The position numbers and the translations under genes are program-made. The notes beneath the pieces are model-generated. The model worked only from the letters and a program-made list of their open reading frames with translations. It did not search any database and was not told the origin of the DNA. From Methylobacterium sp. J-078 (GTDB lineage: Bacteria; Pseudomonadota; Alphaproteobacteria; Rhizobiales; Beijerinckiaceae): 64,000 nt of DNA. The stretch lies in the NCBI RefSeq assembly GCF_022829285.1, contig NZ_JAKSYI010000055.1, positions 62,001-126,000 on the forward strand. Reading direction: 5' to 3'. Positions within the stretch are counted from its first letter, which is position 1, and every line of letters starts with the position of its first letter. Below, in pieces: positions 47,502 through 55,866 of the stretch.

Positions 47502-48101
47502 TCAGACGACGATGCCGAGGGCGGACAGGACGGCGCCCTCGATGCGGGCGCGGTCGCGGACGACGCCGCCATCGGCCCATTCCATGCGGGCGTCGCCCGG
47601 AGATAGGTCGGGCTCGCCGAGGACGACGAGGCGGCCCTCGAAGCCGCGCTCGCGCGCCAGGCGCTTCACCAGGGCCTCGGCTTCGTCGACGAGGCTCTCG
47701 TGGACCCGGACGACGAGGTGGGGCACGCCGCGCAGGTGCTGGAGCGCGGCCCGCGCCGCGTCGCCGATGGCGGCCAGCGGATGCGCGTCGAGGGCCTCGC
47801 CGGCGATCCTGCGGGCCAGCGCGATGGCGAAGTCCATCGCCTCGTCCTCGCGGGCCGCGTCCCGGGCGTCGGACTGGCCGATCAGCCCCGCGGCGGCGAG
47901 GCCGAGGCGGGTGATGGCGTCCGAGAGCCGGGCCTGGACCTGCTGCTCGGCCAGGGCCTGGCCCTCGCGCAGGCCCCGCGCATAGGCCTCGGCCTCGGCC
48001 CGCGCCACGGCCTCCGCCTGGGCGGCCGCCTCCTGCGCCTGGACGGGGTTGTCCGGCCGGGGCCGGAAATCGGTGTCGAAGAGGAACCGGCGCGCGTTCA
48101 A
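47502..48101 (-). CDS. fliH: FliH-type flagellar assembly protein (FlbE position)
   Basis: The 199-residue protein has an N-terminal Ala/Glu/Gln-rich coiled coil (QEAAAQAEAVARAEAEAYARGLREGQALAEQQ) with the Gly-containing helix repeats of FliH. A C-terminal domain like V-ATPase subunit E follows (VRVHESLVDEAEALVKRLARERG ... WADGGVVRD). It links the FliI export ATPase to the C-ring. The only good start is a TTG whose codon overlaps the fliG stop (TTGA), fitting translational coupling. Its position corresponds to flbE in Caulobacter. Confidence 0.85.
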   Translation of the reverse strand: MNARRFLFDTDFRPRPDNPVQAQEAAAQAEAVARAEAEAYARGLREGQALAEQQVQARLSDAITRLGLAAAGLIGQSDARDAAREDEAMDFAIALARRIAGEALDAHPLAAIGDAARAALQHLRGVPHLVVRVHESLVDEAEALVKRLARERGFEGRLVVLGEPDLSPGDARMEWADGGVVRDRARIEGAVLSALGIVV

Positions 48102-49150
48102 TAGACCAGCTCCTCCTCGCCGCTCGACTTGGCGATCATGATTTCGCCCTTCTCGGCCAGGTCCTTGGCGAGTTCGGTCATCTTGGCCTGGGCCTCGTCG
48201 ACGTCCTTGAGGCGGATGGGCCCGAGCGAACCCATCTCGTCGGTGATGTTCTTGGCCGCCCGGGTGGACATGTTCTTCAGGAAGAAGCCGCGCACGCGCT
48301 CGTCGGCACCCTTGAGGGCCCGGCACAGGGTCTCGTTGTCGACCTTGCGCAGCAGCGTCTGGACGCTGCCCGCATCGAGCTTGAGCAGGTCCTCGAAGGT
48401 GAACATGAGCTGGCGGATCTTCTTGGCCGAGCCCCGGTTGGCCTGGTCGAGGGCCGTAAGGAACCGCCCCTCCGTCTGCCGGTCGAAGGCGTTGAAGACG
48501 TCGGCCATCAGTTCGTGGGCGTCGCGCCGGGTGGTCTGCGCGATGGTGGAGACGAACTCGACGCGCAGGGTCTCCTCGATGTGGCGCAGGGCCTCCTTCT
48601 GCACCGTCTCCATCCGGAGCATCCGGTTGAGGACGTCGATGGCGAATTCCTCCGGCAGGATGGTCAGCACCTTGGCGGCGTAGTCCGAGCGCACCTTGGA
48701 GAGCACCACCGCCACGGTCTGCGGGTACTCGTTGCGCAGGAACGAGGCCAGGATCTCGGGGTCGATCTGGGTCAGGCTCGCCCAGACGCGCTTGCCCGAG
48801 GCGCCCTTGATCTCCGCCATGATCGCCGAGACCTGCTCGGTGGGGAAGATCTTCAGGAGGAGCGATTCCGTGCGCTCGAAGTTCGAGGTGATGCCGCCGC
48901 CGGAGGACAGGCGCGAGACGAAGTCGACGATGAGCTTCTCGACCGTCTCGGCCTCCAGGGAGCCGAGCTGGACCATGGCGTGCGAGACGAGCTTGACCTC
49001 GTCCTCGTCGAGCATCTGCCAGATCGGCGCGCCCTCGCTCTCGCCGAGCAGCAGCAGGAGCGCGGCGGCGCGCTGGGCGCCCGTCATGGCCCCGAAGGCG
49101 CCGCTGCTGCCCTTGGCGAGCTCGGCCTGGATGTTCAGTCCCGACGACAT
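48098..49150 (-). CDS. fliG: flagellar motor switch protein FliG
   Basis: The 350-residue rotor protein has N-terminal FliF-binding (AQRAAALLLLLGE), middle (EYPQTVAVVLSKVRSDYAAKVLTILPE) and C-terminal torque domains. The torque helix has charged residues in VDNETLCRALKGADERVRGFFLKNMSTRAAKNITDEM. It includes the conserved EHPQT-like motif as EYPQT. It lies 39 bases after fliF. Its end overlaps the fliH start. Confidence 0.97.
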   Translation of the reverse strand: MSSGLNIQAELAKGSSGAFGAMTGAQRAAALLLLLGESEGAPIWQMLDEDEVKLVSHAMVQLGSLEAETVEKLIVDFVSRLSSGGGITSNFERTESLLLKIFPTEQVSAIMAEIKGASGKRVWASLTQIDPEILASFLRNEYPQTVAVVLSKVRSDYAAKVLTILPEEFAIDVLNRMLRMETVQKEALRHIEETLRVEFVSTIAQTTRRDAHELMADVFNAFDRQTEGRFLTALDQANRGSAKKIRQLMFTFEDLLKLDAGSVQTLLRKVDNETLCRALKGADERVRGFFLKNMSTRAAKNITDEMGSLGPIRLKDVDEAQAKMTELAKDLAEKGEIMIAKSSGEEELVY

Positions 49151-49189
49151 GGGCTCAACGCCTCGCGGCTGCGTGAGGGGGGATCGGCA

Positions 49190-50815
49190 TCAGCTCTCGT
49201 GAATCCAGTTGCGAAGGACTTCCACGGTCTCGCTGGGGCTGGCGCGGACCATGTCGACCACGCGCTGCACCGTCTCGGCCTGGACCTTGCCGTTCAACTG
49301 GGCGAAATCCACCAGCCGGGCGGTGGGATTCTCGGGCTGCGCCAGCAGGGCCTCCGGGCTTCCCGCCACGGCGGCACCCCCGGCTCCGGCCACCAGGGCG
49401 ATCTGGATCGGTTCCGAGGCCAGCACCTTCTTGAGGAGGGGGCGCACCACCGACATCAGCACGATCAGCGTCAGCATGGTGAGGACGGCGAGTTCAACGA
49501 TGTGCATCACCTCCTCCTTGGAGGGGCTGAGCAGCGACTGGATCAGGGTCGGCTCGACGAACTCGGCCTGGGCGGGCGATTCGGCGAAGCGCAGGTTCAC
49601 CACCTCGACCTGATCGCCCCGTGCCTTGTCGAAGCCGATGGCGGTGCGCACCAGGGCGGCAATCCGCTCGACCTCCGCCGCCGGGCGCGGCTGATAGACC
49701 GCCTTGCCGTCGGGTCCGGCCACGTAGGCGCCGTCGATCACCACCGCCACCGAGAGCCGCTTGACCCGGCCGCCCTCGGCGACCTCGGTCTTGGTGACGC
49801 GGGAGATCTCGTAGTTGGTGGTCTCCTCGTTCTTGTTGGTCGAATCCTTCTGGGTCGGGGCCTGGCCGGGCTGGTTGGCGCCGGGCAATTCGTTGCCGAC
49901 GCTGACCGCGCCCTCGTTGCCGCCCGAGAGGGCGTTCTCGCTGCGGGTCTGGGTGGAGCGCACGACCCGGCTCTCGGGATCGTAGCTTTCCGAGCGGCTC
50001 TCGATGCGGTTGAGGTCGAGCTCGGCGCTGACCTGGACGCGGGCGCGCCCGGCCCCGACGATGCCCGCGATGATCTCCTCGATCTGGGAGCGCAGGCGCC
50101 GCTCGATGCCGACCTGCTTCTCCTCCATGCCGGCCCCGGTCTCGGCCTCGGCCCCGCGCGCGCCGTCGGCCAGGAGCCGCCCGCGCTCGTCCACGATGGA
50201 GACCCGCTCGGGCTTGAGGCCCTCCACCGCCGAGGCGGCGAGGTGGCGGATGGCGCGCACCTGCGAGGCGTCGAGGTCGCCCATCAGCTTGAGGACGATA
50301 GCCGCGCTCGGGCTCTCGCGGTCGCGCTCGAACAGGCGGCGCTCCGGGATCACGAGGTGGACGCGGGCGGCCTGAACGCGCCCGATCGCCCGGATCGAGC
50401 GGGACAACTCGCCCTCGAGCGCCCGCAGGTGGTTCACGTTCTGGACGAAGTTGGTGGACGAGAAGGCGTCGCCCTTGTCGAAGATCTCGTAGCCGACGCC
50501 GGCCTGGCTCGGCAGGCCCTTGCCGGCGAGATCCATGCGCAGGCGGGGCAGGTCGGCGCGGGGCGCCATCACGGTCTGGCCGGCATCGCCCCGGGTCTCG
50601 TACTTGATGCCGCGCGCATCGAGGTCGCGGATCACGGCCGAGGAATCCGACATCGACAGGTCGGCGAAGAGCACGCCCATATCGGGCTTCGAGACGCGCA
50701 GGATCACGAAGGCGAAGAAGCCGATCAGCGTCATCGTGACGGCGGCCATGGCGGCGAGCCGTGCCGGGCCGAGCTTTGTCACGAGGTCGAAGACCGGTTT
50801 CACGACGCCACGCAC
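49190..50815 (-). CDS. fliF: flagellar MS-ring protein FliF
   Basis: The 541-residue protein forms the MS ring. An N-terminal membrane helix (MAAVTMTLIGFFAFVIL) is followed by ring-building motifs, including FADLSMSDSSAVIRDLDARGIKY. Further segments are AARVHLVIPERRLFERDRESPSAAI, NYEISRVTKTEV, a second helix (LAVLTMLTLIVLMSVV) and a C-terminal FliG-binding tail ending WIHES. The start used is a GTG; the GTG five codons in is an alternative. A CtrA-like box lies about 65 bases upstream. First gene of the fliF-fliG-fliH-fliN-flbD operon. Confidence 0.95.
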   Translation of the reverse strand: MRGVVKPVFDLVTKLGPARLAAMAAVTMTLIGFFAFVILRVSKPDMGVLFADLSMSDSSAVIRDLDARGIKYETRGDAGQTVMAPRADLPRLRMDLAGKGLPSQAGVGYEIFDKGDAFSSTNFVQNVNHLRALEGELSRSIRAIGRVQAARVHLVIPERRLFERDRESPSAAIVLKLMGDLDASQVRAIRHLAASAVEGLKPERVSIVDERGRLLADGARGAEAETGAGMEEKQVGIERRLRSQIEEIIAGIVGAGRARVQVSAELDLNRIESRSESYDPESRVVRSTQTRSENALSGGNEGAVSVGNELPGANQPGQAPTQKDSTNKNEETTNYEISRVTKTEVAEGGRVKRLSVAVVIDGAYVAGPDGKAVYQPRPAAEVERIAALVRTAIGFDKARGDQVEVVNLRFAESPAQAEFVEPTLIQSLLSPSKEEVMHIVELAVLTMLTLIVLMSVVRPLLKKVLASEPIQIALVAGAGGAAVAGSPEALLAQPENPTARLVDFAQLNGKVQAETVQRVVDMVRASPSETVEVLRNWIHES

Positions 50816-50876
50816 CCATCCGACCGGCGGCGACGGACCCTCCGCGCTCGCCCGGCAAAATTTGCCCAGGTCGTGG

Positions 50877-50892
50877 TTAGCGTCCGGTTAAC
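50877..50892. promoter_or_regulatory. CtrA-like box upstream of fliF
   Basis: TTAG-N7-TTAAC matches the CtrA consensus TTAA-N7-TTAAC with one mismatch. It is 61 bases before the fliF start and downstream of sciP. CtrA activates the fliF operon in Caulobacter, so control is likely conserved; it could also influence readthrough from sciP. Confidence 0.6.
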
Positions 50893-50934
50893 GAATGGCG
50901 CGCACGGCGCCGGGTCCCGGCAACGGAAACGCGA

Positions 50935-50964
50935 AAGCCGCGCCCGGGTGAGGGGACGCGGCTT
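50935..50964 (-). terminator. hairpin terminator after sciP
   Basis: AAGCCGCG (50935-50942) pairs with CGCGGCTT (50957-50964) around a 14-base loop, 50 bases after the sciP stop. It probably separates sciP from the fliF operon. A short T-rich stretch follows on the minus strand. Confidence 0.55.
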
Positions 50965-51013
50965 CCGATGACGGGGCTTCGTGGTTCGGCCGATGCCCCT
51001 GGGGGCCTCGCGC

Positions 51014-51289
51014 TCAGTGACGGTAGTGCTGGATGCGCGTGGTGCGCAGGCCGGCCAGACCGTGCTGATCGATGGAGAACTGCCAGCTCAGAAATTCCTC
51101 GGTGGTGAGGGTATAGCGCTGGCAGGCTTCTTCGAGACTTAAGAGACCGCCCCTGACGGCGGCGACCACTTCGGCCTTGCGACGGATGACCCATCGACGC
51201 GTGGTGGTCGGCGGAAGGTCCGCAATGGTTAACGGACTTCCATCAGGCCCGATCACGTACTTCACTCTCGGGCGGCTTGGTTCGGTCAT
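51014..51289 (-). CDS. sciP: CtrA inhibitor SciP (DUF1153)
   Basis: The 91-residue helix-turn-helix protein begins RPRVKYVIGPDGSPLTIADLPP and includes RRWVIRRKAEVVAAVRGGLLSLEEACQRY and IDQHGLAGLRTTRIQ, almost identical to Caulobacter SciP. SciP binds the cell-cycle regulator CtrA and blocks activation of its promoters in G1. Its position beside the flagellar operon, as I recall also in Caulobacter, ties cell-cycle control to flagellum genes. A CtrA-like box is upstream. Confidence 0.96.
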   Translation of the reverse strand: MTEPSRPRVKYVIGPDGSPLTIADLPPTTTRRWVIRRKAEVVAAVRGGLLSLEEACQRYTLTTEEFLSWQFSIDQHGLAGLRTTRIQHYRH

Positions 51290-51343
51290 GATACGCTCTA
51301 CAACTCGACTGACCTGTCGAGATTGGAAGCTAGTCCTGCCCGC

Positions 51344-51358
51344 TTAAGATATCTTGAA
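51344..51358. promoter_or_regulatory. CtrA-like box upstream of sciP
   Basis: TTAA-N7-TGAA, one mismatch from TTAA-N7-TTAA, lies 55 bases before the sciP start in an AT-richer patch. A GANTC site (GAATC near 51377) is close by. CtrA activates sciP in Caulobacter, so a feedback loop is plausible. Weaker than the fliF box. Confidence 0.4.
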
Positions 51359-51389
51359 GCGGTTCGATCGCTTTGGAATCATAGCGCCT

Positions 51390-52064
51390 TCATGTGGACA
51401 ACTTCGCGCCGATGTTCTGAACGGCGGAGAGTGGAACCCGGGTCGTGCCGAGCAGGAGCACAGGCTCCGTTCCCGTGAGGTCGACGCCGTCCACGGTGCC
51501 GGCAACCTTGGTGTCCACCGCCACCTGGGCGCCCGTCGCGTCCACCGCATCCACCTTGATCGCGTAGGTGCCGTCGGCGGAGGTGAAGCCGCTGGTGGAG
51601 CGGCCGTCCCAGGCGAAGGTCTGGACGCCGGCGGCCAGCGCCTTGGTCTGGGTCGCGACCACGTTGCCCTTGGCGTCGCTGATCGTGATCCGGGCCTGCG
51701 TGGCGGCCCGGGCCGGCGTCAGGGTCCAGCTGGCCGCGCCGCTCTTCAGGGCGGTGGACTTGCCGTCCGCCGTGATGGTCTGGCCGATGAACCCGGTGGC
51801 CGAGGCCGCGCTCGACGATTTGGCGTTGCTCAGGATCGAATCGAGGCGGTCGTTCGACTTCAGCTGCTGCTCGACCCCGGCATATTGCACCAGTTGCTGC
51901 GTGAACTGGTTGGTATCCATCGGGTCGAGGGGGTTCTGGTTCTTCAGCTGCGTGGTGAGCAGCGTGAGGAACTGCGTGAAGTTGCCCGCCAGTTCCTGCG
52001 TTGAGGTCTTGGTGGCCGCACCCGTCGCGGTGCCGCTCGTGGTGCTGCTGATGCCGGACGCCAT
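51390..52064 (-). CDS. flgD: flagellar hook capping protein FlgD
   Basis: The 224-residue hook scaffold protein has the N-terminal export/capping region NFTQFLTLLTTQLKNQNPLDPMDTNQFTQQLVQYAGVEQQLKSN, the defining FlgD motif. A Tudor/Fn3-like domain follows (ARITISDAKGNVVATQ ... FAWDGRSTSGFTSADGTYAIKVDA). It lies 12 bases after fliK, so both share the sigma-54 promoter. flgE, often next, is not between flgD and sciP here. Confidence 0.95.
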   Translation of the reverse strand: MASGISSTTSGTATGAATKTSTQELAGNFTQFLTLLTTQLKNQNPLDPMDTNQFTQQLVQYAGVEQQLKSNDRLDSILSNAKSSSAASATGFIGQTITADGKSTALKSGAASWTLTPARAATQARITISDAKGNVVATQTKALAAGVQTFAWDGRSTSGFTSADGTYAIKVDAVDATGAQVAVDTKVAGTVDGVDLTGTEPVLLLGTTRVPLSAVQNIGAKLST

Positions 52065-52076
52065 GGGATCGGTTCC

Positions 52077-53729
52077 TCAGATGCGGATGTCGAGGCCGCG
52101 CCCGGCGCCGTAGAGGCGCAGCGGCACGGCGTTCAGGGGGCTTTGGGTCTCGTGGCCGGGGCGGCGCGGCTGGCCCTGGGGGCCGGAGCCCTGGCCGTTC
52201 GAGCCTTGACCGTTCGCGCCCTGGCCGCCGGAGCCCTGACCGTCCGCCCCCGCGTCGCTGCCGGCGCCGTCGCCGCGCAGGCTCACGGTGATGCTGCCGT
52301 CGGGGGCGTCGAGGCCGGCCTGGGTCAGCGCCTGCTGGAGGTTGCCGGCGTCGCGCTGGAGGAGCGCCAGGGTCTCGGGCCGGTCGACCACCAGGCTGGC
52401 CTGGACCGCGCCGGTCTCCTTGTCGATGGCGAGGTTGACCTCGATCCGGCCGAGATCCTTCGGATCGAGGCGGATCTCGAAGGTGTTGCTGCCCGAGAGC
52501 GAGCGCAGGCCGATCGTCATCGGCACCACCCCCAGGGGGATGGGCGCCGGGGCCGGGGCTTCGTGCCTGGCCGGAATCGCCGCTTCCAAGGTGGGCGCGT
52601 GAGGTGCCGCCGCCGTGGGCGCTTGCGCGAGAAGCGCCGACGGATCGGCGTCCGCCGCGAGGAACGAAGCGGGTTCGCCCTCCTTGGTGGACGCCGTGGT
52701 TTCGCCCGACGTCGCGGCCTCGCCCCGCCCCGGGCGGGACGCGCCGCGCGCGGCGGAGGCGGCCGCGCCGACGAGCTGCGCTCCAGCAGTCTGGGCTGGG
52801 ATCTCCCCCGGCTGGTTCGCGGAGGGCGGCTGAATCGGGGTTCCCGGTAGATTCGCGCCTGGACCTGCGGGCTGGAGCGACGCGAGGGCCGCGGCGAGGC
52901 CGGCCTCGGCCGGCGCCGAGCGGGACGCAACCGGCTGCGCGGATGACGGCTCGCCGGTCTCGACGTTCGGCGTCGCGGCGGACGCTGCATTCGGCCCAGT
53001 ATCCGCCGCCTGGGTCGCGGACGCAGCGACCGGGCCCCGCGCGGCGGACGTGCGGGCGCCCGGCGTCGCCGGGACCGTTCCCTCGGGCGGCGGCGTCACG
53101 GCGGGAGCCGGGGGGAAAGGCGGCGGCGGGGCGGGCTGCGCGATCGCGACAGGGGGGGGCGTCGAGTTCGCCGGGGCAGCCTGCGTCTCCGCAGGCAGGT
53201 CGCCCACTGTCTTCGAATCCGGCTCCGTGGACGGGTCGGGCGCGGCGCCCGAGGCGTCCGGCTTCGCTGCTTCGGCGACCGGCATGGTCCCGGAGGCCGG
53301 CTCGGGCGGCAGGACGGCGCCGAGGGGGGCAGGCGGTAACAGCCCGGCGGAGCGCGCGGAACCGCCATCCGGCGGCGAACCGGCATCCGGCGCGACCGGA
53401 GTCGCCACGGTCCGGGCTGACAGGCTGCGGGTGGCCGGGGTCGCCTGCGCCGCCGCCTGGCCCAGCGGTGACGCCTGGCCTGCCGCTGCTGATGGCCCCT
53501 CCAGAAGGGCCAGGAAGTCCGTCGCCGCGGCGGAGGCGTCCGGATCGATCGCGGGCGTCGTGGGCACCGTCGCTGCGGAAACTTGGCGCACGAGCACCGG
53601 CGGCGGCGCGGCCTCCGGTGCCGAAAGGTCGATCGTGAAGGCGTGGGCGCCCGGCTCCCGCGATCGGGCGGGCATCGCCGAGGCGAGGCGCAGGGTCGAG
53701 GAATCCATATCAATCGCCGGAAAGGCCAT
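52077..53729 (-). CDS. fliK: flagellar hook-length control protein FliK
   Basis: The 550-residue Ala/Pro-rich protein is disordered over about 1-400 and ends in a Flg_hook domain (IGLRSLSGSNTFEIRLDPKDLGRIEVNLAIDKETGAVQASLVVDRPETLALLQ). A Gly/Gln/Ser repeat tail (GQGSGGQGANGQGSNGQGS) follows. FliK acts as the ruler that switches export specificity when the hook is complete. The start at 53729 follows GGGAG and lies about 18 bases after the predicted sigma-54 start point; the frame is open further up but the promoter excludes that. Operon with flgD. Confidence 0.88.
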   Translation of the reverse strand: MAFPAIDMDSSTLRLASAMPARSREPGAHAFTIDLSAPEAAPPPVLVRQVSAATVPTTPAIDPDASAAATDFLALLEGPSAAAGQASPLGQAAAQATPATRSLSARTVATPVAPDAGSPPDGGSARSAGLLPPAPLGAVLPPEPASGTMPVAEAAKPDASGAAPDPSTEPDSKTVGDLPAETQAAPANSTPPPVAIAQPAPPPPFPPAPAVTPPPEGTVPATPGARTSAARGPVAASATQAADTGPNAASAATPNVETGEPSSAQPVASRSAPAEAGLAAALASLQPAGPGANLPGTPIQPPSANQPGEIPAQTAGAQLVGAAASAARGASRPGRGEAATSGETTASTKEGEPASFLAADADPSALLAQAPTAAAPHAPTLEAAIPARHEAPAPAPIPLGVVPMTIGLRSLSGSNTFEIRLDPKDLGRIEVNLAIDKETGAVQASLVVDRPETLALLQRDAGNLQQALTQAGLDAPDGSITVSLRGDGAGSDAGADGQGSGGQGANGQGSNGQGSGPQGQPRRPGHETQSPLNAVPLRLYGAGRGLDIRI

Positions 53730-53758
53730 GCGCTGCGTTTCTCCCTCGGCGACGGAGC

Positions 53759-53773
53759 GCAAACGTCGGGCCA
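53759..53773 (-). promoter_or_regulatory. sigma-54 promoter of fliK-flgD
   Basis: On the minus strand the element reads TGGCCCGACGTTTGC. It fits TGGCACG-N4-TTGC with one mismatch (C for A), GG and GC ten bases apart. The predicted start is about 18 bases before the fliK ATG. FlbD, encoded in the next flagellar operon, is the likely activator. Confidence 0.72.
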
Positions 53774-54012
53774 GACGTGGCACTCGACAAGCCGCTGCAA
53801 ACAATGGGTTTTCCGTGAACCGGCATCGACCGGGATCGCGCGGCCCGGCAATTCCTGCCCCGACCCGGCAGCTTTGACCGCTCGCCCCACCCGACCGGCG
53901 CGCACGTCCTCCGGGGTGGGTCACGATGCGCCCGCCCTGGAAACCGGGGGCGAGGATCGCTATAGACTCACGCGAAGGGCCGGACCGGCCCCTTCCGGTA
54001 AACCCTGGCGCG

Positions 54013-55164
54013 ATGAACTCCCTCGATCTTCCCAAGGCTCCGCACGAGACGCGCGTCGTCGTCGCCATGTCGGGCGGCGTCGATTCCTCCGTCGTGGCCG
54101 GGCTCCTGAAGCGCCAGGGCTACGACGTCGTCGGCATCACGCTCCAGCTTTACGATCACGGCGCCGCCACGCACCGCAAGGGCGCCTGCTGCGCCGGCCA
54201 GGACATCCACGATGCCCGCCGGGTGGCCGAGGCCCTCGACATCCCGCACTACGTCCTCGACTACGAGGACCGCTTCCGCGAATCCGTGATCGACCGCTTC
54301 GCCGAGAGCTATCTGGCCGGCGAGACGCCGATCCCCTGCGTGGAATGCAACCGCTCGATCAAGTTCCGCGACCTGCTGCGCACCGCCCGCGATCTTGAGG
54401 CCGACTGCCTCGCCACGGGCCATTACGTGGCGAGCCGCCCGGAGGCGTCCGGCGGGCGCGGGCTCTACCGGGCCCTCGATCCGGCCCGCGACCAGAGCTA
54501 CTTCCTCTACGCCACCACGGACGAACAGCTCGCTTTCCTGCGCTTCCCCTTGGGCGAGTTGCCAAAGGACGAGACGCGGCGGCTCGCCCGGGAGCTGGGC
54601 CTCGCGGTGGCCGAGAAGGCCGACAGCCAGGACATCTGCTTCGTGCCGCAGGGCCGCTACGCCGACGTGATCGCGCGCCTGCGCCCCGACGCAGCCCGGG
54701 CCGGCGATATCGTCGACCTCGGCGGGCAGGTGCTGGGGCGGCACGAGGGCATCATCCACTACACGGTCGGCCAGCGCCGGGGCCTGCGCCTCGCCTTGGG
54801 CGAGCCCCTCTACGTGATCCGCCTTGAGCCGGACACCGCCCGCGTGGTGGTCGGCCCGCGCACGGCCCTGGCCACGAGCCGGATCCGCCTCGGCGACCTG
54901 AACTGGCTCGGGGGTCCCGGCGACGGAGCCGCGCGGCCCGTCGCGGTGCGCGTGCGCTCCACCCGCGAGCCCCGGCCGGCGCTCCTCTTCCGCGACCCGC
55001 AAGGCGACGGGGCCGAGATCGAGCTGGCGACCCCCGAGGACGGCGTCTCGCCGGGGCAGGCCTGCGTGATCTACGCCGATGACGGCCCACGCGCCCGCGT
55101 GCTCGGCGGCGGCACCATTCGCCGGGTCGACGCGTTGGCCAGCGGCGCCGCACGAGCCGCCTGA
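54013..55164 (+). CDS. mnmA: tRNA-specific 2-thiouridylase MnmA
   Basis: The 383-residue enzyme adds sulfur to U34 of tRNA-Lys, -Glu and -Gln. It shows the PP-loop [18 protein letters not shown], the catalytic Cys in [14 protein letters not shown] (first Cys), [16 protein letters not shown] and the persulfide Cys in [12 protein letters not shown], then the C-terminal beta-barrel domain. The start at 54013 was chosen because the family begins shortly after; the frame is open upstream. It is divergent from fliK. Confidence 0.96.
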   Translation: MNSLDLPKAPHETRVVVAMSGGVDSSVVAGLLKRQGYDVVGITLQLYDHGAATHRKGACCAGQDIHDARRVAEALDIPHYVLDYEDRFRESVIDRFAESYLAGETPIPCVECNRSIKFRDLLRTARDLEADCLATGHYVASRPEASGGRGLYRALDPARDQSYFLYATTDEQLAFLRFPLGELPKDETRRLARELGLAVAEKADSQDICFVPQGRYADVIARLRPDAARAGDIVDLGGQVLGRHEGIIHYTVGQRRGLRLALGEPLYVIRLEPDTARVVVGPRTALATSRIRLGDLNWLGGPGDGAARPVAVRVRSTREPRPALLFRDPQGDGAEIELATPEDGVSPGQACVIYADDGPRARVLGGGTIRRVDALASGAARAA

Positions 55165-55212
55165 ACGCGCGGCCCGATCCACCCTCTTCCCCCACAGGAC
55201 TTCGAGATCGAC

Positions 55213-55866
55213 ATGCTGAGCGAGCCGCGGGAGGCCGGTCCGAGCACCGCCCTGATGCGCAAGGCCTATGCGCGCTGGGCGCCGGTCTACGACGTCGTCT
55301 ACGACAAGCTCACCGAGCCGGCCGCCCGCGACGCGGTCGAGGCGGCCGTCGCCTGCGGCCCCCGCATCCTCGAGGCCGGCGTCGGCACGGGGCTGTCCCT
55401 CGGCTACTATCCCTCCACGAGTTTCGTCTGCGGCGTCGACCTCTCCGAGGACATGCTCAAGCGCGCCCGCGCCAAGGTGCTGCGGCGGGGCCTGCGCCAC
55501 GTGCGCGGCCTCCAGGTCATGGATGTCTGCCGCCTCGGCTACGCCGACGCCAGCTTCGACGCGGTGGTGGCCCAGTTCCTCATCACCCTGGTGCCGGACC
55601 CGGAAGCCGCGCTCTCCGAGTTCCTGCGCGTGGTCCGGCCCGGCGGCGAGATCGTGCTCGCCAACCATTTCGGTCAGAGCACCGGCCCGGTGGCCAAGGT
55701 CGAGGAAATCGTCGCCCCGCTCTGCACCAAGATCGGCTGGTCCTCGGACTTCAAGTCGACCCGGATCGAGGCCTGGGCCCGGTCGCACGGGGTCGAGTTC
55801 ATCGGCGTGGCGCCGACTTTCCCCGGCGGGTTCTTCAAGATCCTGCGGATGCGCAAGCCCGGGTGA
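55213..55866 (+). CDS. phosphatidylethanolamine N-methyltransferase-like SAM methyltransferase
   Basis: The 217-residue class I methyltransferase has MRKAYARWAPVYDVVYD at the N-terminus, the SAM loop ILEAGVGTGLSLGYYP, acidic GVDLSEDML, and VVAQFLITLVPDPEAALSEFLRVVRPGGEIVLANHF. These match the Rhodobacter PmtA type, which makes phosphatidylcholine by methylating phosphatidylethanolamine. Membrane association would be peripheral. The stop overlaps the next gene's GTG start. UbiE-like methylation is a less likely alternative. Confidence 0.82.
   Translation: MLSEPREAGPSTALMRKAYARWAPVYDVVYDKLTEPAARDAVEAAVACGPRILEAGVGTGLSLGYYPSTSFVCGVDLSEDMLKRARAKVLRRGLRHVRGLQVMDVCRLGYADASFDAVVAQFLITLVPDPEAALSEFLRVVRPGGEIVLANHFGQSTGPVAKVEEIVAPLCTKIGWSSDFKSTRIEAWARSHGVEFIGVAPTFPGGFFKILRMRKPG

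Noticed and set aside
50853-50866. sigma-54-like TGG-N9-TTGC-type match upstream of fliF
   Set aside because: The GG-GC spacing is nine bases, not ten, and the site is a simple AT palindrome (GGCAAAATTTGCC); the CtrA box is a better explanation.
53778-53793. Plus-strand TGGCAC-N-AAGC resembling a sigma-54 promoter toward mnmA
   Set aside because: The -12 part is AAGC instead of TTGC and mnmA is a housekeeping gene over 200 bases away.
52077-54068. Dense set of long open frames antisense to fliK and other GC-rich genes
   Set aside because: These are alternate-frame shadows caused by high GC content; proteins are Arg/Pro/Ala-rich with no domains.
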